DNA of 64,000 bases from Amblyomma americanum (lineage: Eukaryota; Arthropoda; Arachnida; Ixodida; Ixodidae). The translations under genes and the position numbers were made by a program. The stretch is taken from the NCBI RefSeq assembly GCF_052857255.1, contig NC_135507.1, positions 79,689,191 to 79,753,190 of the forward strand, given 5' to 3'. The notes beneath the pieces were generated by a model, which was given only the letters and a program-made list of their open reading frames with translations, was not told the origin of the DNA and made no database searches. Of this stretch, positions 1 to 12,600 are shown piece after piece; position 1 is the stretch's first letter, and every line of letters starts with the position of its first letter.

Positions 1-284
1 AACGAGATTTGTTTCTCAGCTGTAAAGTGGAGACGTAACGGTACCGCCCATGTCTAAAACGTCTCGAAAGGTAAGCCTAAGGGCTGCACGACAGGGGTGT
101 TTGACCTCACACATTACACAATTTTTAAAGATACGCCTTTTGAGCTAGAAGACCGCTTTTACAGGCATAACACTGTAAGCGCTCTGAAAACTAAACATTT
201 TTTCAGATTTGCCTGTGTGGTGGGGTTTGAAAAATGATAATAAACTGCACATCTCCAAAAAAATTTTAATTTTAACCCAACGTT

Positions 285-315
285 ACGGGGCCGATTCGGC
301 TCCTTCATCACGGGT
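285..315 (-). ncRNA. Degenerate PLE-type hammerhead motif (family 1, copy a)
   Basis: On the minus strand this has the layout ACCC, core, stem II hairpin, GAAAC position, GTT, GGGT seen in the better copy at 3979. Two core positions are damaged: the first base of CTGATGA is G, and GAAAC reads GTAAC. It is expected to be inactive. About 130 bp around it, from the AGACGCTAGC side to the GTGCAGTTTATTAT side, is shared with the other family 1 copies. Confidence 0.6.
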
Positions 316-1249
316 GGCTGAGGGCAGTAGCTAGCGTCTTTAATTGGGTTCACCAGTGGCAGTGTCCTTGGGAAATACATGGGAAATTTCAGAAGCTCTA
401 GCGTATCTTAAAATGGCTCGATTATCATGAGGTCTGTGGCAACGTTTTGTTCTTTAGTGGATAGAGCAACTGTTGCGGACAGATATTATTTTTTAAGTTT
501 AATTTTTTTTACAAATCAGAGGTAAATATTAATAAATATTGCACCTGTAGATGTGTCGTTCTTTCATGTCATCTCGAGAAAAAAACTAAACCAGATGTCA
601 CAATTTCGTTCACAACATTTCCTGGCTTTTTCTTTCTTGATTGTCAAGCCGAATTTTCAACCATACCTTCAGTAGTGTTTGCGTTTTACAGGCTTTTTAA
701 GTTGTGTATGTATTTTTTGCGCATATATGAAATTCTCGCCAAATTTAACAATGAACGTGGCTCCATCTGGAGTTAGAATATTTTGTCGCTACTACACTCT
801 ACCACTAACCCTTTGGTTGTTTGTGTTCATGCGCGCAGGTTTTTACTCTGAACTTGGACGCACTTGAGCTCTTTCTTTCCATTTTCTTGTTAGGGCTGCA
901 TTCGGAAAGGATTTCTGTTTTTCTTTTTCGCTAGAGCTTGTAAAGAAACGCAGTGGGATTAAAGGCCACACCCAAAAGCGCCCCCCTATCTTCTCCCAGC
1001 AGCCACACAATAAGGCATTGTTAGTGCCAAAACACAGGAAGGGGGCTCCCTATTCAGGACAGTGTGGGAGAACAGCATTGTTACTCTCCCAGGGCAGGGG
1101 CACAGTAACACAGGTGGCGATATAAGTCAAGATTGCTGCTGGAAATATTCCTCATAGGAGGCCATGGAGCCTATAGCGGTGCTTACACGAACCCAACACG
1201 GCCTGGTTGTTTGGTTATCGGGCCGAAAACCGGAACTGGGTTCATGTGA

Positions 1250-1269
1250 ATAATTATAATAATAATAAT

Positions 1270-1300
<31 letters not shown>

Positions 1301-1310
1301 ATAATATATG
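1250..1310. repeat. AAT microsatellite
   Basis: An interrupted (AAT)n/(ATT)n tract present only in copy A of the left block. The matching site in copy B, near 24237, goes straight from the flanking GGATTCATAT-like sequence into the GCGCGCCGA sequence. It may be the tail of a lost SINE, since tick SINEs here end in AAT repeats, but no SINE body is visible. Confidence 0.8.
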
Positions 1311-3978
1311 TGAACGCGCGCCGATTCGAGAGTGGACGCGTACAGTCTAGACAACTCCGAAAGAAGGGGCACGTTGACTCAACTCGACCCTTACCCGATG
1401 TGATTGTAAACGCAGTCGAGTCGAAAAGTAGGGTTAGGGGGGGGGGGGGGGGGGCAGATGAATAAATGCTTGCTTTTCATGTGCACCGTCGCGCCCCCGA
1501 TACCACGATGGCGTCCCTCAATCTTGGAGTCTGCTACTGCTTACTCGAAGCTTGGTGTCGCTACAGTTGAACCGGTCTCGAATCACTAAAACCGAATGCA
1601 TTAAACTCGCACTAGTTGAGTCGGATTGACCATGCTGAACCCGACCCCCGAATCGACCCGACGCTCTCGTGTTCATGTAAATAGGGCTAATGGCGGAAAC
1701 TGTCATGACGTAGCCATTAACCTCTTTTCACAGAGGCGCTTGCCAATCACCTGAGATTTCAGGCTATATTCGCGGGCAACTATCTATGGCAGTGCAACAG
1801 CCCCCATCAAACGGAGAAAGGACCGCCTCCTTCGTTTTCCTGCTCAGCCTCTGCTGCACTGCAACTGCGACGTCATGAGAACCGGTCAAAGCCAACGTTG
1901 GCCTGTGGCTCCAAGCTAGTGAAACCAGAATGTCTCGGATCGGCATCGAAACATCGGTTTTCTAATGAATCTTTAGTCGAGTGTCGGTCTTTTCGCTCTA
2001 ATTCTCCTCCCCACCATGCATATCTCAGCCCAAAGGTTCACGTTAACAGATCAGGTACTGTCGACTGTAAGCGTCGGTACACCTTGTCTGCAGAAAGGAG
2101 CTCACGGGTTTCCGAGCCCCCTACTCAGAATAGCCATCCCCGTAGTGTAAATAACGGGATGTCAACCGTTCATGGCGTGGCTGGCAAGATCATCTAGTTT
2201 TGCTTCGGACCCGGTTTCGCATGTGTCAAGCTTTCCCCAACCATCTTTCTTCTCCCAATTAGAGACGCCTCGATATGCGCCACACCTAGTCGCACCTCCT
2301 GCACTGCGCTTCCAAAAGTCGCAGATTTCATTCATGAAAACGCTCGGAAGGGGCGCCATATAAATACATATATAAAATACATAAAATTATAAAATATAAT
2401 AAAAACAAAGAAAAGCAGGGCGCATAATGAGACTTTCCCAGAAACCATAGTAGGTATGGAATTTTCGATTTCAAACCCGTGACGTCATGAGAAATCAAGT
2501 GTGCTGCCGTTTTCATGTAGAGAAAGAGCACACGCGTTTGGCGCGGTCGGCGCCCATGTTTTCTTCTATAAAATTCCTATTTTTATTATTTTTAAAAATA
2601 AGCCACTAATAGCAACTTTGTCCAGAGCAGTTGGAAGTCGCTTGTGCAATGTCGAAATTTGCGTTCAAAGTCACCAAGAATAGCAACACGACGATCGCAG
2701 TGGCTTTGAAAATCACACATCTCACCCTTTTACCAAACTTTATATTTTTCCGCTCTGAAATTATAAGCAGTGAAGGAGAGACATTGAAACGAAGTATTTA
2801 AGCAGTAATTTATTTACTGAAGTGAGTATCGTCCATAAAGAAACTGAATTAGGAGACGCCGATGGCAACAAACGTGCTCGTTGGTCATCGCAGGGGGACC
2901 CTCAAAATAACGCGCTAAAATCAACTACAACAGTCCAGGATAATGTCGAAATAGTTTCGCCTGGCTTGAATCCTTCCAGATAACGATGATAACGGTTTTG
3001 AACTCGAACAAACGAATAGTACAACAGTTTCGCGACATTACTTCTCTCAAAAAAGCATCGGCCGGATGCTTGAATGAAAATTCGTCGTCGAATCAGCGTC
3101 CACACTCGTACACGGTCACCAGGTTTGCATAGCGTGTGGCGACGGAGGAATACGCGGTATACTGAATAGCCAGCCGAAGTGGAGGTGTTCCCAAGTTGTG
3201 TCAAAAGATGACTCACACTTATCTGTTCTGGCTAGGCGAAACCAACACTGGTTCTAACTACAGGCTGTATACAGCACCCCACTATTGTGTATGAATTTTC
3301 GCAGAAAAGATGCCAGCCAGCTTAGGGCCACCTAAACCGGACGACGTTCTTTTCCTTGTGGCAACTCAGAGGTGGGTTACTGGATAAACGTCCATTTTCT
3401 GACCACCACCCCTTAAGAGGGGTTATTTAGTTGCGCTTCTGTCTACCAGCTTTGCCAGGATATATACAGAAAGTTGTCGGCCCAACTTTTTGTTCGCGGA
3501 AAAGCTAACACTTTCGTGTAGCGGTAGAATTTACACACTTGGAGAGGAAGTAGAAGTTCCCTCTGTTTTGGGGTACTTAAGCGCTGCCATCTATCGACAG
3601 AAAAAGTTCTAATCTAATTTGCCTCGTAGCTGGTGAGCCCTCTTAAGCGAAAGGCGTGGGAGAAGGGGAGGAAGGGGGGGAGGGGGCTAAGGCCGTTAGT
3701 CAAGTCGCACAGGTTTGCTTTTGTGTGGTCGTTGTGTTTCGGTGTTGACCACCCCGAACAACATTAATCGCACAAAAGGAATCCTGCCCCCAGTACATGC
3801 GCAGGGGCTTCCCTCTTCAACTCAACGAAAAAAAGTCGCCATTGACCTCCTCCCCACGGTGCGACGTGACTAACAGCCTTAACCCCCCCCCCCCCCCCCT
3901 CGCCTTTCTCATCAGATTTCGTTCCTTTGACCTCTTCTTCCCCTCAATACCTAAAGACGCTAGTTACTGTCCTCCGTA

Positions 3979-4019
3979 ACCCCTGATGAAGGAGCCGAGT
4001 CGGCGTCGAAACGTTGGGT
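3979..4019 (+). ncRNA. PLE-type minimal type I hammerhead ribozyme motif (family 1, copy b)
   Basis: This is the only family 1 copy with all the elements of a minimal type I hammerhead. ACCC (stem I, 5' strand) is followed by CTGATGA, a stem II hairpin (AGCC...GGC with a short loop), GAAAC, GTT and GGGT. GGGT pairs with ACCC to close stem I. Stem III would be only the self-complementary ACGT, so catalysis would need a dimer. This is the design reported for hammerheads of Penelope-like retroelements. The stem II end pair is weakened (GGCG instead of GGCT). The assignment rests on motif and pairing; activity is not shown. Confidence 0.65.
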
Positions 4020-6660
4020 GAAAATTAATTTGTTTTTTAGTTGTAGATGTGCAATTTATTATAAATAAGCAGTCTACTACGCTCGATTACTGCAAAGAAG
4101 TCCTAACCAGCAGTCTGGTTAACTAATTATGAATGGTTAACTTTTTATTTAATATCGCAAAGCTCTGAGGTCATCGAGAGGAGTGTAGCCCTCCATAACT
4201 AGTACCTGTATCAGTTCTTAAAATTGCTCAAATGCCGTTACCGTCGTCGCTGTGGCCGAAAAAATTTAGGCTATTTCAATGAGTTACGTGCAGTGGAGAG
4301 GTTGCTTTTCCTGCAATCTTCTCGAAAACATACGTGTTTGGGCAGGATGTAACCAGAACACGTTCGGCCAGACCGCAGAAGGTCACCGCGTTATCGAAAT
4401 TCCAAAACTCATATAGATAATGGTAAGGGTGGGCTACATGCCTCTCAATAATTACAGAACCTAACAGCAGTAGTTAAAACGTACATACTATTGAGTTTTG
4501 GTCAACCAGCCTTCTAGTTCACATCTCTTAGATCTATTCTGGAGTACTACACCGCACACAATTCTACACCGAAAAAAGCGCCTTTGTAACAAAAAACGCC
4601 TACCTTAAAAATTGAATGAAGTCTTAAGTGAAACACAATGTATATAGAGCTTATGGGGAGCCATTCTTGCTGCTCTACACTTCAGACTTCATTGGCATGG
4701 TTACGTTTGCCAAAAGCTGTACATTAACCACTCGCGCAGCATATGAGCACTCAAAACATATTTGCGTTTTCCCCGACGCACAAAGCGACAGCAGCAATTA
4801 ATATTCTAGCTTCTTTCACGGGGTGTTGTTATAATTAGACTATAATAAAATGGTACCAGAACGTTCTGCGGTGTAGAAGGTACCGGGCCCGTTGTCATAA
4901 GGCGACATACCTTGCCGAGGAAGTTGCCGAGGGTGTATTCCGTCGGGGAATTCGTGTCGATGACGACCCCGGGGAATTCGTCGCTGGTCTGCGCAGAAGC
5001 CATCACGGAGAGAAAACGCGAACTCGACTCCACGCTTTCCACTGCTGCAATGCACACTTCAACACAGGCACAAGCGACTGAGCTCGACACTGGCGTTTCT
5101 GACTGCTGCGGGACGGTTTTGGAGAGGTAGCACCAGGTGCACGAAAAAAAGCCACGCTATTGTTTGGCGCCACTCGACACCGAGATCCAGGCAGTGGCCG
5201 CACCTAGTCCGTGTGACCCTCCTATTGTAGGCGCCCTATTGTAGTCTATTGTAGGCGCCCCAGAAATCCCTTCCATTATCATGCTTCGGGAATAGTCCTT
5301 CCAGAACCCTCAGGTCACCCAACATGCTGGGCATTTCCGGGGAATATAGCTTTTTTCGGTTATCTTACCACACCTTCAATAGAACCTGTTCCAGCAGCAA
5401 AGGCTGACTTGTCACTTGGTTGGTGATAAGCTAGAATGGCCACTGTGAACAGCCCGTACTATCTCCGCCAGTGTCAGGTTTCCTCCTAGTGATGAATTAC
5501 GCTTTCCTGCTGTGGAGTTACAACAGAAAATCAAGTGCCCGAATATCAGTTCATTGTTTTCCAGACAGGGGTAGGCGTTTGCAGATGACGAAATTTATTC
5601 ATTATTAATTTCGCTTGAGTAAGTTTGTTCATAGGTTACGTTCTTCCGTCATGTGTGCTTCGTCCTTTGTCTTATTACGTAAGGACGTAGTTTTCAAAGT
5701 TAGTATGACCACGTTTTTTCGTGCGGTATCTGAGCCTTTACATATTCTAGAAATTTTTCTATTAGAAACAATCACGTAGTGCTAGACTGTGAAGCAAAGC
5801 AGGTTAATGCTGAGACTGCGAAGTATTCGTTTTCAGCTGTTGAGTGCTCAACTTTACAGGGCAGACGGTACAAAATCCACACTAGAGTGCTGTGTGCATT
5901 CCCTGGAAAGGTATACCTGGAATACCTGGAGACTGGGGACAACCGAATACTCAGGGAAAGCGTGGCAACTGCCGACATTGTAAACGAAGATGGCGGACAT
6001 GCCAGTGCAGAACATGTGCACGGGATGGGCATTTGCTTTGGTAGCTTGGGCAAGTCGGAGAAAATAGGTTAGAAAACAGGAATCACTAGGAGCTGTGAAA
6101 AATTGACTCATAGAGCAGGGAGTGGTAGCAAGGAGATTAACAGTAAAACGCCAACAAATGCGGTCAGTGTCAGAGCCAAGAGTCTGGGAAGGAACAAAGC
6201 CACAAAGGCGGTGGTAACAGCAAGAAGGGGGACGAAAGTAAGTGAGAGGGATGAAGTACACGCGTGCTAATCGCCGGTAATTCCAACTTGAGCCACAGCA
6301 CCCGAACTATACTGGAGCGCTTAGGGGGGGGGGGATAGGCGAGTGGCAGCGAGGATATTCCCGGAGAGGACAATAAACCAGAGACGAAAATTCGCCATTT
6401 TCCTACGATTTCGGCTTGAAGCAATGAGGCAAAACTCGTCTGATACCCAGAAAACTGGTTCAATGCAAACGCATGGAAGCAACGCAGGCGATACCCGATA
6501 CCCAAGTGCTACCTGCCTGCTTGACAGCTGTTGTCATCTGTCGTTTGCGCATGCGCTGTAGAATGTGGTGGGTTGATTTCAAGCAATGGAGACGCGGGCA
6601 TGAGCATACCGCATATTAGCCGTGTGAAAGAGTATGTTGCAAGGCGTCAGCTGGTATAAA

Positions 6661-7540
6661 GGCGCATTCACACGACGCACTGTCGGTCCGCGGCCCGCGC
6701 ATCACGTGTTCCCACCTCACTACAACTGACCTGCCATCCGATGTTGCCACGCGGATACGGTGGAACAAAAAAAAACAGACAACGCACTGGGCGAGCGAAA
6801 GTTGCTGCAATACTGATAAGCAGGAAAGTGAAGACGAGCTTCAGTCTGCTGCCTACTGACCCCGTCTCTCTAATGTATACCTTTCCATCTCTCTGCACAT
6901 CTGTACCCAACAATGAATGAGCTACAGTAGCATGCAACTCAAGAATGAATCAGCAATTGCCCCCTCAAAGGAGGCCCTGTTGTTGATGACATCTGCCGAT
7001 TCCCGCACTTGACTCATTCTCTCCCTCTCTCCGTTGACCAGTCACATTAGACCGGCTAAAGTTAAAACGGAGGGGGTAGAAATAGAATGGGCAATAACTA
7101 GGACTTATTCGGATTAATCGCGGCGTCATTGAAATCGGTCACAATGATCTTTTTGTTTTGCTTTAGGGGGGTTTGACGTCCCAAAACGACTCAGGCCATG
7201 AGGAACGCCGTAGTGAAGGGCTGGGGTCGTTTAAAGTGCAATGACTTCGCACAGCACACGGGCCTATAGAAATTCGCCTCTGTCGAAATTTGACCGTGGG
7301 AGAGACATTTACTGCAGCCGAAGCTTTTCTAGCAACAATACTAGCAACCCTATCGAAACGTTGGCAAAAGTGGGCTGGTGGCCAGACCTAAAGCCCGCAG
7401 CTTCCCGATCCGCCGCTGAATCGTGCTGGGTAAAGCCCACTTCATATTTCTCTCTTGACCGGGACGCGGGCCGACAGCCCGCCTCACACATCGTAGTGAC
7501 GCGGGCGAGGGGGCCCTACGGTCGGTCGTGTGAAACGGCC
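6661..7540. mobile_element. Non-autonomous TIR element (MITE-like), copy A
   Basis: The ends are inverted: GGCGCATTCACACGACG at the left, and the reverse complement of the right end reads GGCCGTTTCACACGACC. The flanks are TAA-like at the left and TTA at the right, which fits the TWA target of Harbinger-type elements but is not exact. No transposase is inside. A headless SINE fragment occupies about 7156-7300. The same element is at 57178-58041 in copy B, so it predates the duplication. Confidence 0.6.
7156..7300 (-). repeat. Tick tRNA-SINE body fragment
   Basis: Contains the SINE body stretch with the TTTGACGTCCCAAAACGACT-type sequence, the GCACAGCACACGGGCCT segment and the TTCGCCTC end. The tRNA-like head that would follow is missing. 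It lies inside the MITE and is repeated at about 57640-57790. Confidence 0.55.
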
Positions 7541-9619
7541 TTAGTGGTAGCGGTACCTTGCAGTTCAATATAGCAGCGGCACGACTAAATGATGCTCCCA
7601 ATGGTCTCGCTGCAACGGCGGGGAAGAGGGCTTTCAAATGCCAGAAATAAACATGAAACTGCATAGAATAGGCGTTTTGGAAGTATTTGAGCGAAATGGC
7701 ATTCATTTTAGTGGAGGGGTGGGCGCAGGGATAGGCAGGGACCGGGTGGGCCGCGCAGTGGCTTTTTTACGTGGTCCGTCGGAACTCCGGTCTTACAAAT
7801 GCCTATTAGCAAATGCAATAATGGAGGCCGAGGCCAACAACATGGATACTGGGAACATAAGGAAGTAAATATACAAAACAAATTTAGCGCCTAAGTTTCA
7901 TGAATATGCATAAGGGCAGACAAAGGGGGAAATGGTCTAAAACATATCAGCATTTAAGGGAAGGTGAAATAGGTTAATGCGCTCTATTTGAGATTCAGGG
8001 ATCTAAATGACCCACCGTTTGTCGATGGCTACAACTCGGAGGAGTCGAACAGATAAACGACGGAGTGAAGGGAGTCGGCACTGGTAAGTTGGTATATCGC
8101 TAAATAAATTGGGAAGGAATAAAATCTAACTGCAAAGAACGTATATGGGTATCGGGAGCAATTTTCGGGTGAAGGTCATGGCTAGCAGTAACTTATTCAT
8201 AGATGGCGGACAATTGAAGGCAAGTAAAAATAAGGATCTTATAAAATGTCTCAAAGAACACATAAAACAGTTGATAGACGATACCGAGATGATTCTACCA
8301 TGAAAGAAGGAATGGCAACATCAAATGTCTGCACGGGTGGACAAATAGTAACGGAACCTTACTATACTGTAACTTTTAGAGGAAGTTACTGCAAATAGAG
8401 AAGCTAAATGTGAAGGAGAAATCACAAGGGATTGCGGAGAGTTCGGGCACTGGGACGCCAGCATCGTCCGGCGGCGAAGGCGGTGATCAAAGACCTCTCT
8501 CCAGGCTGTCACGCTCAAGTTCAGTAGTGGCTGCAATACTCTGGCGTCCTTTGTGGAACGTTGTAACTCTTCACACACGCACACACACGGCTAATGTGCG
8601 TTACTGTGGTGGCCCAATAAGTAGTCATCACAGATGTGGCTTTGGGTGTTTCAGCTCTCAGCCAGGACACGCGGTCTGTCCTGTGGAAAACGTTGGGGAA
8701 GAATGTAATGGCTGAGGCCCCCTCGAACATTTTAACGGATCCTAGGCAATTACTTGGAGCTTTTGCTTCTCGTCTATTTTGAAGCGTGGCCAGTACATCA
8801 TGACTTTAGCCCGTGAAATTGTGTTCATAAAAAAGATGCCAAAGGGACCAGAATATATAGCGACGACCTATGCGTGCACCTCCGTCCTCTTGCCCAGTTT
8901 GGATTGCTGGAAGATATAGCAGTGCCCCATTTCAAACAAGGTGGTAGCATGTGCACCATTCTAAGCCTTTTTTGCTTGTTTTTTTTAAGACGTTGGTCTG
9001 CAAGTTCGCCATTTTTTTTCAAAGTACAATCCCAAATCCTGCTGTTCCAAGCTGATGTCGTCTCCCATGCTTTTGAGCCGCTAATCTCCCAATCCCATTT
9101 TGCTAACTTGTAGCGCAGATCCATTCACCTGACCATTGTTGTCTCTAAACCCTGGCGCCTCGGGAAGAGTGGCCGCATTCAAATCAAATTATATCTTTAT
9201 TTTCCATCAGGTGCAAAAGATGATGAGGCTACACAAAAAAAGCTGCCACTTGGCGGTTCGACGAGTCCGCGGCCCCATATATAAGGCTGCGTCTAGACAG
9301 CACCAGAGAATCCAGAAGATACCGCCGCATTCCTGTACAAAGAGTTCAATTCTTTCTATTGGTGTACCACGCATTACTTATGTGTCAACTTGTCGCCTAG
9401 ATTTCCTTTTGTATATGCGCGTTCTAAGACACCTTGATCTCGGTTGAAAGAGTAGAACCTCTTGAGTTATCATAGAACTATTGCTTATTGATCTGAATTT
9501 TACAGCTTTATAAGTTCTACATTCTTCTTTTTGGCATATAACAGATCATGTTTTTCCATCTACGTTGCATCTCGTATATGTACTGCGAAAGTGAAGAACA
9601 GAAGGGAAAACTTAAGGGT

Positions 9620-9666
9620 GTTTTCTAACGTTCCGACAAGAGGACACGACTTCGTCTGGAAAAAAC
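9620..9666 (-). ncRNA. Degenerate hammerhead-like motif (family 2, copy 1)
   Basis: The minus strand reads CAGACGA, a hairpin, GGAAC, GTT, then AGAAAAC, which can pair with an upstream GTTTTTT run as stem I. Compared with the CTGACGA/GAAAC consensus it has the U-to-A and A-to-G core changes that all family 2 copies here share. Stem I differs from the other copies (A/T-rich instead of GC-rich) yet still pairs. It is probably inactive. Confidence 0.4.
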
Positions 9667-10440
9667 ATTCATCATTGACGGGATTTAACTATGGTCATCC
9701 CTCCGAGTTGGAAGAACCAGTGAGGAGGAGGAGGGTGTGAAGTGGAAATGGAGTGTAGGATGGGGCATGTGAAACTTCTCCAGACATAATGGCTGCCAAA
9801 AATGATTATCCGGTAGAGAAAAAGGCAAGCTCAGCACAAAGGAATGCTGGGGTGTGGAGCTTAGAGAGATAGCCATAGTGGCCTTGAAAGGCTGCGTCGC
9901 CAGCTGGGACAGATGGCTTCGTATGAGTGGCTGCGATGATCTGAAAACTCACATAAGGGGTTAGTCAGCATGGCAGAACAAAATACCGAGAAACATACAA
10001 TAAAGTTAAAAAAGAACACATGAGGGTGAGTTCAGAGAAAGCACGAAAGGAGTGGAAAGGAGTCCCGAAGATGTGTTCCGGAGAAGTGGCGGCAAGAGGA
10101 GTAGGGCACAAGCTCAAGTTAAATTGAACATAGGGAAAAACAAATTGAATAAACATTCCCATGAATGAAGAGTCGACGCGCTCAGCAACGCTATAACTCA
10201 AAATCCACACCCACATCCTCTCCCTGTCATTTTATTCCCGCCAGCCGCAACTGAGGTGCTCCAGGTTTCGATGGCAGATGCCCCGGCTAGCAACATCTTT
10301 TCGTTACGTTGTTATGATATTAATAAAATTTCCTTAACATATACATAAAACTGAAGTGTATCTTATCCTGTTATCACCATCCCCCTTGCATCCTGCACAT
10401 GTGCTGCGAAAGTGAACAAAGGAGGGGAAAACTTCAGGTT

Positions 10441-10487
10441 GCTTGCCAACGTTCCGACAAGAGGACGTGACTTCGTCTGGGCAAAGC
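10441..10487 (-). ncRNA. Degenerate hammerhead-like motif (family 2, copy 2)
   Basis: The minus strand has GCTTTGCC, CAGACGA, a stem II hairpin, GGAAC, GTT and GGCAAGC; the first and last segments pair as stem I with one bulged U. The core carries the same two substitutions as the sister copies. It is probably a PLE end remnant. Confidence 0.4.
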
Positions 10488-10559
10488 ATTCATCTTTTAC
10501 GGGACCATTGACGCGCGTTTGGGAGCGCATCGATCCTTTCATTAATGAGAATATGTATT

Positions 10560-11470
10560 CAATTTGCTTGCCACCCGTTCGTCGATGAGTTCAGTGAGTA
10601 CACTCAGTGAACTCATGGACCAACGAGTGGCAAACAGAGCTCGAAAACAATATATCCAACACTTCCTCCGCGGTCATACTGCCAGCTCACCGACAATCTT
10701 CCCAAGAAGCTCACTGGGCTTTTGTATAGTTGGGTCCAAAATGGCGCCATTTCAATAAAGCACAGACTAATGTCAAACAACTCCTGTATTTAACTTACAA
10801 ACGACCAATTGTTGAATATTAATGTCCTGTATGAACCCCCCAGTTTGCTCACTTAAGTGACGTGCTAGAGCGGGTTCAGAATAATGCTGCGTGATTTCTG
10901 TCCAATAATTAAAGCTTCTCAGCTAATGCTACGTCTCTAAAAAAGCACCTGGTTTGGGGATCTTTTGCTAACCGTAGGAAACATTTGAGGTTGCAAATCA
11001 TGCATCGCATCTATATTGGAAAGCTGAGCATTGACAAAGACCGGTACGTGCTTCGACCTCACTTTTTTTTCTAGAGGACTTGATCATTAGTGGAAGATCC
11101 CAGTGATTAAATGTAGCACCGATATTTACAAAACCCCGTTTTTTCCACGGACGATCAATGCGTGGAACAGGCTGGCAGCTGGCAGCCGGCGTCACTGAGT
11201 GCACCACGGAAGATCAGTTCCGTGCATCCTTATCTGACGTGTGACTGGCGCGCAGTTCTCTTGCGCGCGTCTTTGACTTCATTAGTGTCATTGGATTTGT
11301 GGAGCTTGGTTGTCCTCCTTCACTGCATGCATTTCCTTATTCATTATTAGCTGCGTCATTGTATTTTTGTTATCCTGTTGTACTTTCGGCTAAACTAGAA
11401 GTCATTGTTTCCTACCCTGAAAAAAATGCCTTCGGGCGCTGCAGGTTCCTGAAAAAAATAAAATAAATAG
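10560..11470 (+). pseudogene. CR1/L2-type LINE, 3' end of ORF2 and tail, copy A
   Basis: Broken frames encode the reverse-transcriptase thumb/C-terminus typical of CR1/L2 LINEs. Recognisable parts are a TDIYK...FFPRTINAWNRL-like segment at about 11120-11180 and an upstream region with VQNNA-type residues. It ends in an AATAAA-rich tail near 11450-11470. No complete RT motif (YADD) is present, so it is 5'-truncated. The better preserved counterpart is 62390-63306. Numerous stops and indels make it a pseudogene. Confidence 0.6.
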
Positions 11471-11959
11471 AACCCCAAATATAGCAACACTCAAATTTAT
11501 CGGGCGTCAGCAAGAGATACCTCAAAAGATGCCATCACCATAAATAAGGATTTGGTCTTCTCCACAGTTGCTGAGCGCACCGATGTTAAGGCTTGAAGCT
11601 CCCGTAACTAGCGCTGTTAAATCCACCCCTGAGGCAGTGTTGGCGGACTATTTTCTTCTTTTGTTTTTCGGTATTTCGTTCCGCCATGTTTACTAATCCC
11701 TTATCCGAGTTCTTTAGGTCAACGCAGCCAGTCATACCTAATGTCCTTAGAAAAGTTTATCTAGGGGCTTTAGTCATACCAAGTCACCTGTCTCAGCTGG
11801 ACGTACAGCCTTTCATGGCCACGCTCGCTATCTTCTCCACGCTCCACACTCCCGGATTCCTTTCTGCGGAGCTGGTCTTTTATTTTAAATATGTTGGAAA
11901 TGTCGTTCGGTTTAAGACACTCTGTTGGCCTGGCAAGACGTAATTTAAAACGTTGTTAC

Positions 11960-12600
11960 ACCCGCATGTAAGGATAGGAGTTCTCTCCTGGTGAAATATG
12001 AAGCACCGATTACGGAACGGACCAACCAGATCGAAAGGGAGAAGGTCTCTTTGAGCCCTAACCACAGGAACAAGCTTGTGCACTGTAGATCGAATGTAGT
12101 CTATCAGATTCCGCTGACCTGCTGGAAAGTTTATATCGGGCAAACAGGCCGTAGTATCAACTTTATATTACTCCATCGTTCAAATCCCTTAGCTGATTCA
12201 CGGGGCCAGCATCTGCCTAAGCATTGTAAGACCTGCAAGCATGATGACAACGAATGCACTCCCTTTTCGGCAGGACTAAGGTTATCGGACGCTCCAGGGA
12301 AAAGAAAGACGCGAAATTGTCGTAGCCTTGGAAATCGCGAGCCAAGGGCCTGACAAATGTGTTATTGGTGCGTCCATTCACTTGAACCGCAAAGCGTTGG
12401 ATTCTCTCGGTTTCACGAGATGATTAAGGTTTTTTCCTCTTTGTGTGTTGGTGTGCATGCGCTTTGTTGTTGAAACAAGGAGGCCTTCGTGGAATAAACC
12501 ACTTGTTAGTCTGCGCTCTCGTCCCGTGTGCTTCTTTCATCTTATCCCGTCCTTTTTGCGCAGTTATTTCTTGTTCTTAAAATGTCTTCTACAGCACTCT
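11960..12600 (+). pseudogene. Penelope-like element, GIY-YIG endonuclease remnant and 3' part, copy A
   Basis: The translation contains VVYQIPLTCWKVYIGQTGR at about 12090-12160. This is the GIY-YIG endonuclease signature (VVY-IPL-CGKVYIGQTGR) found at the C-terminus of PLE proteins. Downstream are a degraded cysteine/histidine segment (HLPKHCKTCKHDD) and the conserved PLE tail region (FHEMIKVFSSLCVGVHALCC-like, about 12410-12480). The reverse transcriptase that should precede it is not recognisable. One Gly of the signature is Trp here. The same remnant starts again at about 63780 in copy B. Confidence 0.7.

Larger units (their letters stand above)
1..3785. repeat. Segmental duplication, left block, copy A
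   Basis: This block matches 22996-26834 over its whole length in the same orientation. Examples are the start (base 1 matches 22996), the stretch near 1790 against 24690, and the end near 3740 against 26823. Identity by eye is roughly 80-90 percent with many small indels. I find no credible protein-coding gene in it; the short ORFs near 1900, 2172 and 2902 are not conserved in frame between the copies. It holds a degenerate hammerhead-like motif at 285-315, an AAT-type microsatellite at about 1250-1310 that copy B lacks, and a G homopolymer near 1437-1455. Its left limit lies outside the window. Confidence 0.85.
3745..12600. repeat. Segmental duplication, right block, copy A
   Basis: Collinear with 54261-64000. 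Matching points include 4071/54580, 4912/55421, 5779/56265, 6661/57178, 8410/58900, 9531/59930, 10564/62398, 11686/63520 and 12060/63840. It runs straight on from the left block, so 1-12600 is one continuous copy. Content: a hammerhead-like motif (3979-4019), a MITE with an internal SINE piece (6661-7540), two further degenerate hammerhead-like motifs, a CR1/L2-type LINE 3' end and a PLE GIY-YIG remnant. I see nothing recognisable in 4100-6600 or 7550-9600 beyond the homology to copy B. Confidence 0.85.

Noticed and set aside
1880..1965. Third hammerhead-like motif around GAAACATCGG (also 24805-24855)
   Set aside because: GAAAC and a cleavage-like ATC are there, but the first core strand reads CTAGTGA and no convincing stem I forms.
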